Assembly (NCBI GenBank): GCA_004525885.1
Contig: SPBV01000054.1
Location: 1 to 10,134, forward strand
Direction of reading: 5' to 3'
Length of the DNA: 10,134 nucleotides
Source of the DNA: Nitrosomonadales bacterium
GTDB taxonomy: Bacteria; Pseudomonadota; Gammaproteobacteria; Burkholderiales; Nitrosomonadaceae
The position numbers and the translations under genes were made by a program. Under the pieces are notes generated by a model. That model ran no database searches. It had not been told where the DNA came from and saw nothing but the letters and a program-made list of their open reading frames with translations. Of this stretch, positions 1 through 7,139 are shown one piece after another (the stretch's first letter is position 1; every line of letters begins with the position of its first letter).

Positions 1-189
1 GCATGTCCAACCGTAGTTTCACCTCCTAGCCCTGATGCAAAAGGTGAATGGCAAGTCGAGGAAACCCCTGATGGTGTGAAGGCATTATTCCAAGATGTCG
101 AAAAAAGATTACTTGGTTATGCGCTTCTAGGTGCGGCAATTAATGAAAAAAACGTTCTTACCAAAGAGTTACCTCCAGTAATGGAGTGA
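1..189 (+). CDS. C-terminal end of a FAD-dependent rubredoxin reductase-like protein (partial)
   Basis: The frame is open from base 1 to a TGA at 187-189, giving 62 residues that begin ACPTVVSPP and end LPPVME; the gene starts outside the window. The order of features (CPTVVSPP, a GEW strand, DGVKALF, a Gly-Tyr-Ala-Leu-x-Gly segment near LLGYALLGAA, then a Lys/Leu-rich tail with LPP) matches the small C-terminal domain of rubredoxin:NAD(+) reductases of the pyridine nucleotide-disulfide oxidoreductase superfamily. Those flavoproteins pass electrons from NAD(P)H to rubredoxin in the cytoplasm. The FAD and NAD binding motifs lie upstream and cannot be checked, so the family call rests on this tail alone. 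Another NAD(P)/FAD oxidoreductase of the same fold is the main alternative. Confidence 0.6.
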   Translation, partial: ACPTVVSPPSPDAKGEWQVEETPDGVKALFQDVEKRLLGYALLGAAINEKNVLTKELPPVME

Positions 190-200
190 TTTCATTTTTT

Positions 201-260
201 GAGCAGCGTATGTAATAGAAAGTTTTCTGAAACCCTAGTTTGCTAGGATTTGAGCTGCTC
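201..260. repeat. Nested inverted repeat downstream of the reductase gene
   Basis: An outer 7-base arm GAGCAGC (201-207) is matched by GCTGCTC (254-260). Inside it, CCTAG (234-238) and CTAGG (243-247) can form a short hairpin with a 4-base loop. The outer pairing may extend through T195-200 against A264-268. No T-tract follows on either strand, so it is not a standard intrinsic terminator. It lies just after the reductase stop and could mark a transcript 3' end or a structured leader. The function is not known. Confidence 0.35.
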
Positions 261-276
261 TTAGAAAAAGGATAAA

Positions 277-289
277 AATCATTAGGGTA
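277..289 (+). repeat. 13-base motif, copy 1, upstream of the transglutaminase-like gene
   Basis: The sequence AATCATTAGGGTA is repeated exactly at 1846-1858. Eight bases after the motif is a -10-like hexamer TTTAAG (298-303) preceded by TG at 295-296. In copy 2 the same 8-base gap leads to a perfect TATAAT. The match in both motif and spacing suggests a shared promoter element or operator. The role is inferred from position only. Confidence 0.4.
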
Positions 290-374
290 GATTGTGTTTT
301 AAGCTGGTAATATTATTGATCCATGAAATAGATGCCATTCAGTAGCTCTTATCATTACACGCTAAGAGGGAGAA

Positions 375-403
375 TTGACATAATCTACAGGCAGAGTTAG
401 ATT
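375..403 (+). promoter_or_regulatory. Candidate sigma70-type promoter for the transglutaminase-like gene
   Basis: A perfect -35 hexamer TTGACA (375-380) is followed by a 17-base spacer and TAGATT (398-403) as -10. Transcription would start near 410 and give a leader of about 60 bases before the ATG at 472. It is the best-scoring promoter by eye in the spacer and lies about 90 bases downstream of the 13-base motif copy 1. Confidence 0.5.
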
Positions 404-471
404 CATACTATATACAAAGATGGATCCATACTTCTACTTTTTGGATTGAGTCGCACTGACAGGAGAAGATT

Positions 472-1569
472 ATGCAGCGAAGAGATTTTATCAAACTAGC
501 TGGGGCGAGTGCCGCCTTATTTTCAATTGCGCCGTCTGTTCTCGGCAAGCAGGCCAATCTTTCACAGTGGAATAGTTATCGCCTGACTTACCAAATTAAC
601 CTACCAACAAAAGGCAAAAGAGCGCTACTATGGCTGCCTCTACCGGATACGACCGACACACCTCACCAGTTTACTCAAGGAAGCGTATGGAGTGGAAATG
701 CAAAAACAGCAGAATTTCACACTATTCCTAATACAACTTCCCCAGTATTTCATGCTGAGTGGCGTGATAGTGGTCCACGTATAATTTCAGTAAGTAGTGT
801 AGTCAAGACTCGTAATCGATTTGTAGATTTGCAAAGTTATTCTGAAAAAGGTAATGGTATAATCCCTGCAGATATAAATCGTTTCCTCCAATCCACCAAG
901 CATGCTCCACTAAACGGTATTGTACGCATGACTGCTTCGTCTATTACCAAAACTGCCAATGCAAAAACACCTCTGGAAAAAGCTCACGCTATTTACAACT
1001 GGGTGGTCGATAACGCCCATCGCGATCAGGCAACGCGTGGTTGTGGGCGAGGCGACATCAAATTCATGCTAGAAAAAAATAACTTGGGTGGTAAATCTGT
1101 TGATCTCAATACACTGTTCGTGGGCTTAGCACGCGCTGCAGGTATTCCAGCGCGGAATCAGTACGGAATTCGCATAGATGAATCAGAGACACACAAGTGT
1201 CTTGGTAAATTTGGAGATCTGAGTAATGCGCAACATTGCCGTGCAGAATTTTATCTTGCTGGCTTGGGTTGGGTGCCAGTAGATCCAGCAGATGTCCACC
1301 AGTTATTGTTAGAGGAAGGGTTGACACACAACCACCCTAAGGTAGTTGCACTAAGAAAGAGACTATTTGGAACGTGGGAGATGAACTGGGTAACGTTTAA
1401 TCATGGAGACGACATCACACTGGCCAATAATAGCGTTGCAGGAAAGCTACCGTTCTTCATGTATCCCCATGCTGAAATCAGCGGAAAAGAACAAGACAGC
1501 TTGGTTCCTGCAGAATTCTCTTACAAGATCATCTCAGCAAAATTAGTCGGTACCGGCGCTAAACTCTAG
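472..1569 (+). CDS. Tat-exported transglutaminase-like protein with Ser in place of the catalytic Cys
   Basis: The 365-residue product starts at an ATG preceded by AGGAG (461-465, 6-base spacing). Residues 1-25 form a twin-arginine signal: RRDFIK at residues 3-8, then a hydrophobic stretch ending near SVLG. This predicts export of a folded protein by Tat. The transglutaminase/protease-like core spans about 165-275: the block LFVGLARAAGIPAR, then His255 in QHCRAEFY and Asp271 in GWVPVDPADV, which fit the His and Asp of the Cys-His-Asp triad. The position that normally holds the nucleophile, in the context GGK-C-xDLN, is Ser209 here (codon TCT at 1096-1098), one base from TGT. Other cysteines are Cys191 (GCGRGD) and Cys256 beside the His. 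The C-terminal part (RLFGTWEMNW, PFFMYPHAE) is shared by this bacterial subfamily, whose substrate is not known to me. The gene seems monocistronic. The protein may be a non-hydrolytic domain, an enzyme with altered chemistry, or carry a point mutation. Confidence 0.85.
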   Translation: MQRRDFIKLAGASAALFSIAPSVLGKQANLSQWNSYRLTYQINLPTKGKRALLWLPLPDTTDTPHQFTQGSVWSGNAKTAEFHTIPNTTSPVFHAEWRDSGPRIISVSSVVKTRNRFVDLQSYSEKGNGIIPADINRFLQSTKHAPLNGIVRMTASSITKTANAKTPLEKAHAIYNWVVDNAHRDQATRGCGRGDIKFMLEKNNLGGKSVDLNTLFVGLARAAGIPARNQYGIRIDESETHKCLGKFGDLSNAQHCRAEFYLAGLGWVPVDPADVHQLLLEEGLTHNHPKVVALRKRLFGTWEMNWVTFNHGDDITLANNSVAGKLPFFMYPHAEISGKEQDSLVPAEFSYKIISAKLVGTGAKL

Positions 1570-1592
1570 ATAACCTCAGAACGACCCCTAAA

Positions 1593-1624
1593 ACATATAC
1601 CCTCCTCTATCGATAGGTATATGT
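1593..1624 (+). terminator. Hairpin after the transglutaminase-like gene, possible weak terminator
   Basis: ACATATACC (1593-1601) and GGTATATGT (1616-1624) form a perfect 9-base-pair stem. The 14-base loop contains most of an alternative palindrome CTATCGATAG. No T-run follows on the plus strand; on the minus strand only TTTT follows. It may slow or end transcription from the upstream gene or protect its mRNA 3' end, but it is not a textbook intrinsic terminator. Confidence 0.35.
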
Positions 1625-1845
1625 ACGCTGTAGCCATTTATTTTAAACGAAATAGATCATTCACTTGAACGCTGTATCTATCTAGAAACTCCCAGAAATA
1701 TCTTAATGCCATATTCCTTATTTTCGTACACAGCGCATATAAACCTTTCATCGGATTTGTTGGCAAATTGAGGCACTTTTTTTCTTTAAGACCGCTTAAG
1801 ACACAAACACCCATCAGCTTAATTGGCTTTTATATACCACTTGAT

Positions 1846-1872
1846 AATCATTAGGGTATCTAGTACTATAAT
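1846..1872 (+). promoter_or_regulatory. 13-base motif copy 2 with TATAAT, candidate promoter of the VWA-OmpA gene
   Basis: AATCATTAGGGTA (1846-1858) is identical to 277-289. It is followed after 8 bases by a perfect -10 TATAAT (1867-1872). There is no good -35 at 17 bases; TTGATA (1841-1846) is 20 bases away, which is long. The motif occupies the -35 to spacer region, where an activator or alternative recognition element could act. This is a positional inference. Confidence 0.45.
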
Positions 1873-1985
1873 TTTTCAAGCAATTGCTAGTTTAAAAATA
1901 GTTATTCTTTGATTTAAGTGAAAGAAATACTTGGTTTTCTACCATAAACCGCGGAAGACAAGTCTACCAAAATAAGGGAGATGAG

Positions 1986-3131
1986 ATGAAAAAAAGTATC
2001 TGGGCAATTATTTTAGCAGCAGCCGTCACATCATTGGCAGGCTGTGCAACAACACCGCCATCAGGCGGAAGCTTTAACGCGCAAACACCTAGCACTGCAT
2101 CCTATGGAAAAAAAGTTGACACCTTTGTTATTGTTCAAGATACATCCTCTTCAATGGGTGATCAACACATGGGACGTTCTAAAATTGATATTGCCAAGGA
2201 AACCCTCTCAAACATGAATCAAACGATCCCTCAATTAAACTTTAACGCAGGCTTGGCAGCTTTCGGTACTGGGTGCGTGGACAAAGCAGATGTACTCTAT
2301 GGATTAGCACCATACAACCGTGATGAACTTGGTGGGGGCATAGCTAAGCTTGCATGCGCAAGTGGCACTACTCCCATGGGAGCAGGTATCGACACCGCTA
2401 ACAGTAAATTTCTGACAGGGCTAGGGCTTGGAAAGATAGCAATGTTTATCGTTAGTGATGGTATATCAGATGCGAGTCATAGCGCTGGCAGTAGTGATGT
2501 CAAAGATAGCGCCATTGCTGCTGCTAAAAAGTTGAAGTCACAACTTGGTGATCGGGTTTGTATTTACCCCATCCAAATTGGTAATGAGCCGGGTGGAAAG
2601 GAGTTTATGAACGAGCTCGCTGCGATCGGAGGATGTGGTTTTGTAACTAATCACATGGATATTAATTCTCCTAAGACTATGGCCGGTTACGTGATCAAAA
2701 CTTTGCTCGAACCTCTTGGAGATGCCCCTGCTCCTGTTGATACTTCTCCCGAAAAAATTACTTTTTCCGCTGATGCACTGTTCGATTTTGATAAGGCTGT
2801 GCTGAAATCCGAAGGCAAACAATCACTCGACAATCTGATGATCAAACTGGGTAACGTAAAATACGATGTGATCGTTGCTGTTGGTTACACAGACCGCATT
2901 GGTAAGGAAGACTACAACAAGAAACTATCTGTACGTCGTGCTGAAGCAGTTAAAAGTTATTTGGTTACGACCAACGGAGTGAATGCCAGTGACGTTTTTG
3001 TTGATGGGAAAGGCGAGGCTAATCCGGTAACAGGAACTACATGTATCGGGAACAAGGCAACCAAAAAATTGATCGCCTGTCTGCAACCTGACCGTCGTGT
3101 TGAGATTGAAATTGCCGGTGTACGGGAATAA
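1986..3131 (+). CDS. Outer-membrane lipoprotein with von Willebrand factor A and OmpA-like domains
   Basis: The 381-residue protein begins at an ATG preceded by GGGAG (1976-1980, 5-base spacing). Residues 1-20 are a lipoprotein signal with lipobox LAGC, so Cys20 should be lipidated; the following residues ATTPP carry no Asp inner-membrane retention signal. A VWA domain runs from about 44 to 240. Its metal-ion-dependent adhesion site is visible as DTSSS at 52-56, Thr128/129 in GTTPMG and Asp158 in VSDG. A short Pro-rich linker (248-256) leads to an OmpA-like peptidoglycan-binding domain (about 258-378) with Asp303 in GYTD and Arg318 in LSVRRA, spaced 15 apart as in residues that hold diaminopimelate in known OmpA domains. 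Cys353 and Cys365 sit as in the disulfide of E. coli OmpA (NPVTG-x-TC ... CLxPDRRVEIE). The likely role is to tether a divalent-metal-dependent protein-binding module between outer membrane and cell wall; the ligand is unknown. A strong terminator follows, so this is the last gene of its transcript. Confidence 0.88.
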   Translation: MKKSIWAIILAAAVTSLAGCATTPPSGGSFNAQTPSTASYGKKVDTFVIVQDTSSSMGDQHMGRSKIDIAKETLSNMNQTIPQLNFNAGLAAFGTGCVDKADVLYGLAPYNRDELGGGIAKLACASGTTPMGAGIDTANSKFLTGLGLGKIAMFIVSDGISDASHSAGSSDVKDSAIAAAKKLKSQLGDRVCIYPIQIGNEPGGKEFMNELAAIGGCGFVTNHMDINSPKTMAGYVIKTLLEPLGDAPAPVDTSPEKITFSADALFDFDKAVLKSEGKQSLDNLMIKLGNVKYDVIVAVGYTDRIGKEDYNKKLSVRRAEAVKSYLVTTNGVNASDVFVDGKGEANPVTGTTCIGNKATKKLIACLQPDRRVEIEIAGVRE

Positions 3132-3181
3132 AACACTGTGAAGGCAACCTACTAATCACAACGACAAAACAAAGAAAGATT

Positions 3182-3212
3182 AAAGCCCTGCTAATGTGCA
3201 GGGCTTTTTTTT
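3182..3212 (+). terminator. Rho-independent terminator of the VWA-OmpA gene
   Basis: AAAGCCCTGC (3182-3191) and GCAGGGCTTT (3198-3207) form a 10-base-pair stem with a 6-base loop, followed by a T-run that reaches 3212. On the minus strand the same hairpin is preceded by A's and followed by TTT only. It lies between the convergent lipoprotein and secA genes and may also help end secA transcripts. Confidence 0.93.
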
Positions 3213-3266
3213 AGTTATGTTTTGGATATATATTGGGCCAGCTTGCACTCACAAATTCTTAGAGTA

Positions 3267-6008
3267 TTAGCCGAGTTTACCGTGACACTGCTTGTACTTT
3301 TTCCTCGAACCACATGGGCATGGATCATTGCGGCCAACTTTTTCACCTTGACGAACGAACGGCTGATGCGTCTCTTGACTAGCATTACTGCTGCCTTCTT
3401 CTTCATTCTCACCTAGCGCATTCTCATAAGTAGCGTGGTGATATTGCATATCCACTGGTGATTGTGACGATTCAGTTGCTGCTTCCTCTACTTGCTGCTC
3501 GTTTCTAATCTGCACCATAATGAGTATCTGAGTAACCTCTGATTTAACCTCTTCCAACAATGTTTTGAATAGTTCATAGGCCTCGCGTTTGTATTCCTGC
3601 TTTGGATTCTTTTGTGCGTAGCCACGCAAGTGAATTCCCTGGCGCAGATGATCCAGGGCTGCTAAATGCTCGCGCCAATGAGTATCAAGACTTTGCAACA
3701 TCACAGCTCGCTCGTACTGATGCATAGTATCAGCGCCAACTTTATTCACTTTAGCCTGATAATGCTCATTCGCTATCTCAATAACTCGCTGACCGAGGTT
3801 TCCCTCATGTAACTCAGATTCTTTATCCAGCCAATCTTGTAGCGGCAACTGCAATTGATATTCTGAGGCAAGAGTTTTTTCTAGTCCTGGAACGTCCCAC
3901 TGTTCCTCAATACTCCCTGGTGGTATATGAAGGCTTACAAGACTATCCAGAACGTCTCCACGCATTGCTGTAATAGTTTCAGAAATGTTATGCGATTCCA
4001 GTAATTCATTACGCTGCTGATAAATCACCTTGCGTTGATCATTAGCAACGTCATCATACTCAAGCAGCTGCTTACGCATATCAAAGTTACGAGCTTCAAC
4101 TTTACGTTGTGCATTTTCAATTGCTCGGGTGACCCATGGATGCTCAATAGCTTCCCCTTCCGGCATGTTAAGACGCTGCATAATGCTGGCCACACGATCA
4201 GAAGCAAAAATACGCAATAGTGAGTCTTCAAGTGAAAGATAAAAACGGCTGGAACCAGGGTCGCCTTGACGCCCAGACCGCCCACGTAACTGGTTATCCA
4301 CCCGGCGAGACTCATGTCTTTCTGTACCAATGATATGTAATCCGCCATGTTTCAGCACCTCGTCATGGAGAACCTGCCATTCCTCGCGCACTTTGGCAAT
4401 ACGCTCTACTTTGACAGACTCACTTGTATCGTCGTCCGAACTGATCCGCTCGATCTCAGGCTCTGGATTTCCGCCTAACACAATATCAGTGCCTCGACCC
4501 GCCATGTTAGTTGCTATGGTAATCATCTTTGGGCGTCCAGCCTGAGCAACAATCTCTGCTTCACTTGCATGTTGTTTAGCATTTAATAGCTGATGAGGCA
4601 GTTTGTTCTGGTTTAATAGTCCAGACAACAACTCATTGTTCTCAATTGAAGTAGTTCCAACTAAAACTGGTTGTCCACGCTCATAGCAATCTCTAGCCGC
4701 CTCAACAATAGCGTTGTTCTTTTCTTTCAGAGTTCGGAAAACCTGATCCATTCTGTCGTCACGAATCATCGGACGATCGGTTGGAATAATTACGGTCTCC
4801 AGTCCATATATTTGCTGAAACTCATAGGCTTCAGTATCTGCAGTACCTGTCATGCCAGCTAGTTTTTTATACATGCGAAAATAATTCTGGAAAGTAATCG
4901 AGGCAAGTGTCTGGTTTTCCTTTTGGATCGGAACATTTTCCTTCGCCTCTACCGCTTGGTGCAACCCTTCCGACCAGCGCCTACCAGACATAAGCCTCCC
5001 AGTAAATTCATCCACTATTACTATTTCTCCATCCTGTAATACATAGTGCTGATCAAGATGGAATAAAGCATGGGCGCGCAGTGCTGCATAGAGATGATGT
5101 ACAAGATTAATATTGGCAGGGTCATACAGACTACTGTCTCCTGTCGTTAATAGACCAGCCTGGGCAAGCAGTTTCTCTGCATTTTCGAAGCCCGCCTCAC
5201 TCAACAGCACCTGCTGTGATTTCTCATCTACACTGAAATCTCCTGGTCCATCTTCTTTCTCCTGACGTATAAGTTTTGGAATCAGCGCATTCATGCGAAT
5301 ATAAATATCCGTGTTACCTTCTGCCTGACCCGAAATAATCAACGGAGTACGCGCTTCGTCAATAAGAATAGAATCTACCTCGTCAACAATGGCGTAGTTG
5401 AGTGCGCGTTGTACTCTCTCAGCAGGATCACTCACCATATTGTCGCGAAGATAATCAAAGCCAAACTCGTTGTTTGTACCGTAAGTAATGTCGGCGGAGT
5501 AAGCGCTCTGCTTTTGTTCATGATCCATCTGCGAAAGAACCACCCCAATACTAATGCCTAGGAATTGATATATTCGTCCCATCCATTCAGAGTCTCGCTT
5601 AGCTAGATAGTCATTCACCGTGACCAAATGGATACCTTTACCGGCTAGAGCATTAAGGTATGAAGGTAAAGTTGACATCAACGTTTTGCCCTCACCCGTG
5701 CGCATCTCTGCAATTTTTCCATTGTGTAGCACAATTCCGCCAATCAACTGCACTCCAAAATGGCGCATTCCCAAAACCCGTTTACTGGCTTCACGTACCA
5801 CCGCAAAGGCTTCAGGTAATAATGCATCAAGCGTCCCTCCATCTTTGAGGCGCTGCCTGAATTCGTCCGTCTTTGCACGTAATTCTGCATCCGTAAGTGC
5901 CGCAATCGTAGGTTCCAGCGTGTTAATTACACCAATAGTCTGGAAATATTGTTTGATCAACCTGTCGTTACGGCTACCAAATACTTTCTTGAGAAGATTA
6001 TTAAGCAT
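3267..6008 (-). CDS. secA: SecA, preprotein translocase ATPase
   Basis: SecA is the cytoplasmic motor that drives unfolded preproteins through SecYEG with ATP. The 913-residue length is normal. The N-terminus MLNNLLKKVFGSRNDR matches the family start. Nucleotide-binding domain 1 holds Walker A MRTGEGKT (102-109, Lys108) and the DEVD box at 209-212. The preprotein cross-linking domain follows (about 228-370), then AGMTGTA (384-390). Nucleotide-binding domain 2 has NMAGRGTDI (501-509), GTERHESRR (561-569) and QLRGRSGRQGDPG (573-585). Helical scaffold and wing domains follow, then a variable acidic linker and a C-terminal zinc-binding tail CPCG...QCH with Cys897, Cys899, Cys908 and His909, which binds SecB and phospholipids. 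All key residues are present. No Shine-Dalgarno lies at normal distance: AGGTAG is 16 bases from the ATG. A strong terminator separates the gene from the M23 gene upstream, so its promoter position is unusual. Confidence 0.99.
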   Translation of the reverse strand: MLNNLLKKVFGSRNDRLIKQYFQTIGVINTLEPTIAALTDAELRAKTDEFRQRLKDGGTLDALLPEAFAVVREASKRVLGMRHFGVQLIGGIVLHNGKIAEMRTGEGKTLMSTLPSYLNALAGKGIHLVTVNDYLAKRDSEWMGRIYQFLGISIGVVLSQMDHEQKQSAYSADITYGTNNEFGFDYLRDNMVSDPAERVQRALNYAIVDEVDSILIDEARTPLIISGQAEGNTDIYIRMNALIPKLIRQEKEDGPGDFSVDEKSQQVLLSEAGFENAEKLLAQAGLLTTGDSSLYDPANINLVHHLYAALRAHALFHLDQHYVLQDGEIVIVDEFTGRLMSGRRWSEGLHQAVEAKENVPIQKENQTLASITFQNYFRMYKKLAGMTGTADTEAYEFQQIYGLETVIIPTDRPMIRDDRMDQVFRTLKEKNNAIVEAARDCYERGQPVLVGTTSIENNELLSGLLNQNKLPHQLLNAKQHASEAEIVAQAGRPKMITIATNMAGRGTDIVLGGNPEPEIERISSDDDTSESVKVERIAKVREEWQVLHDEVLKHGGLHIIGTERHESRRVDNQLRGRSGRQGDPGSSRFYLSLEDSLLRIFASDRVASIMQRLNMPEGEAIEHPWVTRAIENAQRKVEARNFDMRKQLLEYDDVANDQRKVIYQQRNELLESHNISETITAMRGDVLDSLVSLHIPPGSIEEQWDVPGLEKTLASEYQLQLPLQDWLDKESELHEGNLGQRVIEIANEHYQAKVNKVGADTMHQYERAVMLQSLDTHWREHLAALDHLRQGIHLRGYAQKNPKQEYKREAYELFKTLLEEVKSEVTQILIMVQIRNEQQVEEAATESSQSPVDMQYHHATYENALGENEEEGSSNASQETHQPFVRQGEKVGRNDPCPCGSRKKYKQCHGKLG

Positions 6009-6021
6009 GAAATATTAAATA

Positions 6022-6027
6022 ATTCTA
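6022..6027 (-). promoter_or_regulatory. Candidate -10 element for secA
   Basis: On the minus strand TAGAAT (6027 to 6022) is the best -10 match between the M23 terminator and the secA start. No good -35 is present; the upstream sequence is the T-run of the terminator. A start about 7 bases downstream would leave a leader of only about 7 bases before the ATG at 6008. This is tentative. Confidence 0.25.
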
Positions 6028-6042
6028 CCTAAAAACTGCTAT

Positions 6043-6079
6043 AAAAAAACAAAGGGTGAGGCTTTCTTAGGCCTCACCC
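6043..6079 (-). terminator. Rho-independent terminator after the M23 peptidase gene
   Basis: Read on the minus strand, GGGTGAGGC (6079-6071) pairs perfectly with GCCTCACCC (6062-6054) across an 8-base loop, followed by TTTGTTTTTTT (6053-6043). The stem is GC-rich and sits 25 bases past the M23 stop. It should end most M23 transcripts before secA, or act as an attenuator of read-through into secA. Confidence 0.9.
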
Positions 6080-6104
6080 CGCCACAGCTAGTTCATGATT
6101 CAAC

Positions 6105-7022
6105 TCAATCAGATCTCGTTAGAAACCGTGATGGATTCAGTTCTCTATTTTTATGCCTAATTTCAAAATGCAAATGCGGACCAGTAGACCGGCCTGTGCT
6201 GCCAACTTCTGCGATCTTTTCTCCTTGCTTCACCACCTGACCAACCTTAACTAAGCGTTTAGAAGCATGAGCATACCGGCTGACAAGATTAGTACCATGA
6301 TCAACATCTATCATATTAACATATTCAGGATGGAGACTTGAGGAAACTACCACACCACCAGCAGCTGCCATAATAGGTGCCCCTGTTTCTGCAACAAAAT
6401 CAACTCCCTTATGATATGCTTTTTTCCCGGTAAAGGGATCGATACGAGAACCAAAACCGGATGAATACCAATTCACGTTCACGGGCATATTGGATGGCCG
6501 CATTTCTTTTTTGAGTCTATCTTGCCTAAGCACAAGATCTAACGTTTCCAGCTTGCTCATTCGATCATCTAATGTGTGCGACAAATCTTGGACTTTATTG
6601 TCAAACTCATCAAAAGAAATGTCTTGAGACGGCATAGTAGATAATGCACCTCCTTGACCTGGCATCTGATCAAACAGAAATTCCTGTGGTTCAATACCAG
6701 ATAATTCTGCAAGTTGTTTTCCTACTGAATCGAGCCTCGATAATTGCGCTTGCATCTGGCCCATTTTAATTGCCATTGCATTTAGATTATCACGGAGATA
6801 CTGCTGTTTTTTCTTATGGTCTTCCTGCTGAACACTCATCACAAATGCCCGAAAAGAAGGACTGTCGATCTTATCCACATAACGCAGCGATAGATAATTA
6901 AGCCCCAAGACCATCAACACGACAATCAGAAATAGCGCTCCTAACAACAACACGAAATGCCTTCTGGTGAAACTCAATGTTTTTGCTTTTACCAGATGAC
7001 TTGAAACTAGAATAATATTCAT
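6105..7022 (-). CDS. Membrane-anchored M23 (LytM-type) peptidase
   Basis: The 305-residue protein starts at an ATG with GGAGGA (7032-7027) 4 bases upstream. A single membrane helix covers about residues 22-45 with basic residues before it, so the rest faces the periplasm. Residues 60-110 and 138-172 are charged, heptad-like and probably coiled coil. The M23 domain covers about 185-300. Its zinc ligands fit His204 and Asp208 (YHKGVDF) and His285 in GPHLHFE (281-287); His252 (YAH) and His283 are the expected catalytic histidines. With all four sites present it is likely an active peptidoglycan endopeptidase and not a degenerate activator of the EnvC type, though that is inferred. M23 genes next to secA are common in Betaproteobacteria. 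A strong terminator follows. The gene diverges from the DUF721 gene. Confidence 0.92.
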   Translation of the reverse strand: MNIILVSSHLVKAKTLSFTRRHFVLLLGALFLIVVLMVLGLNYLSLRYVDKIDSPSFRAFVMSVQQEDHKKKQQYLRDNLNAMAIKMGQMQAQLSRLDSVGKQLAELSGIEPQEFLFDQMPGQGGALSTMPSQDISFDEFDNKVQDLSHTLDDRMSKLETLDLVLRQDRLKKEMRPSNMPVNVNWYSSGFGSRIDPFTGKKAYHKGVDFVAETGAPIMAAAGGVVVSSSLHPEYVNMIDVDHGTNLVSRYAHASKRLVKVGQVVKQGEKIAEVGSTGRSTGPHLHFEIRHKNRELNPSRFLTRSD

Positions 7023-7091
7023 ATATTCCTCCGAACTCTAGTACAGCATATGTGACGTATAAATTGTCTACACAGAGTATGCAGCTGAGCG

Positions 7092-7100
7092 TGGTATTCT
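7092..7100 (+). promoter_or_regulatory. Candidate extended -10 promoter of the DUF721 gene
   Basis: TG at 7092-7093 plus one base precedes TATTCT (7095-7100), an extended -10 form. There is no clear -35. A transcript would begin near 7107, which is after the GTG at 7101 but before the ATG at 7140, so it favours the ATG as translation start. Weak evidence. Confidence 0.22.
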
Positions 7101-7139
7101 GTGCGAGTAATTACACTACTAGCTATTAGAAATACAAAT

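Larger units (their letters stand above)
1570..1985. other. Gene-free spacer between the transglutaminase-like and VWA-OmpA genes
   Basis: I found no convincing ORF in these 416 bases. They contain a hairpin just after the upstream gene (1593-1624), then AT-rich sequence, then the second copy of the 13-base motif with a perfect TATAAT, and finally the ribosome binding site of the lipoprotein gene (GGGAG at 1976-1980). The roughly 110 bases between the TATAAT and the start codon imply a long 5' leader. I recognise no known riboswitch in it. Confidence 0.5.

Noticed and set aside
1841..1872. TTGATA at 1841-1846 as -35 for TATAAT at 1867-1872
   Set aside because: The spacer would be 20 bases, too long for a usual sigma70 promoter; I prefer the shared 13-base motif as the recognition element.
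3222..6018. Plus-strand and alternative minus-strand open frames within and around secA, up to 132 codons
   Set aside because: They overlap the conserved secA frame and have no recognisable protein features.
7101..7139. GTG at 7101 as start of the DUF721 gene, adding 13 residues
   Set aside because: The extra residues lack family character and a candidate -10 overlaps just before the GTG; the ATG at 7140 is preferred, but the choice is not certain.
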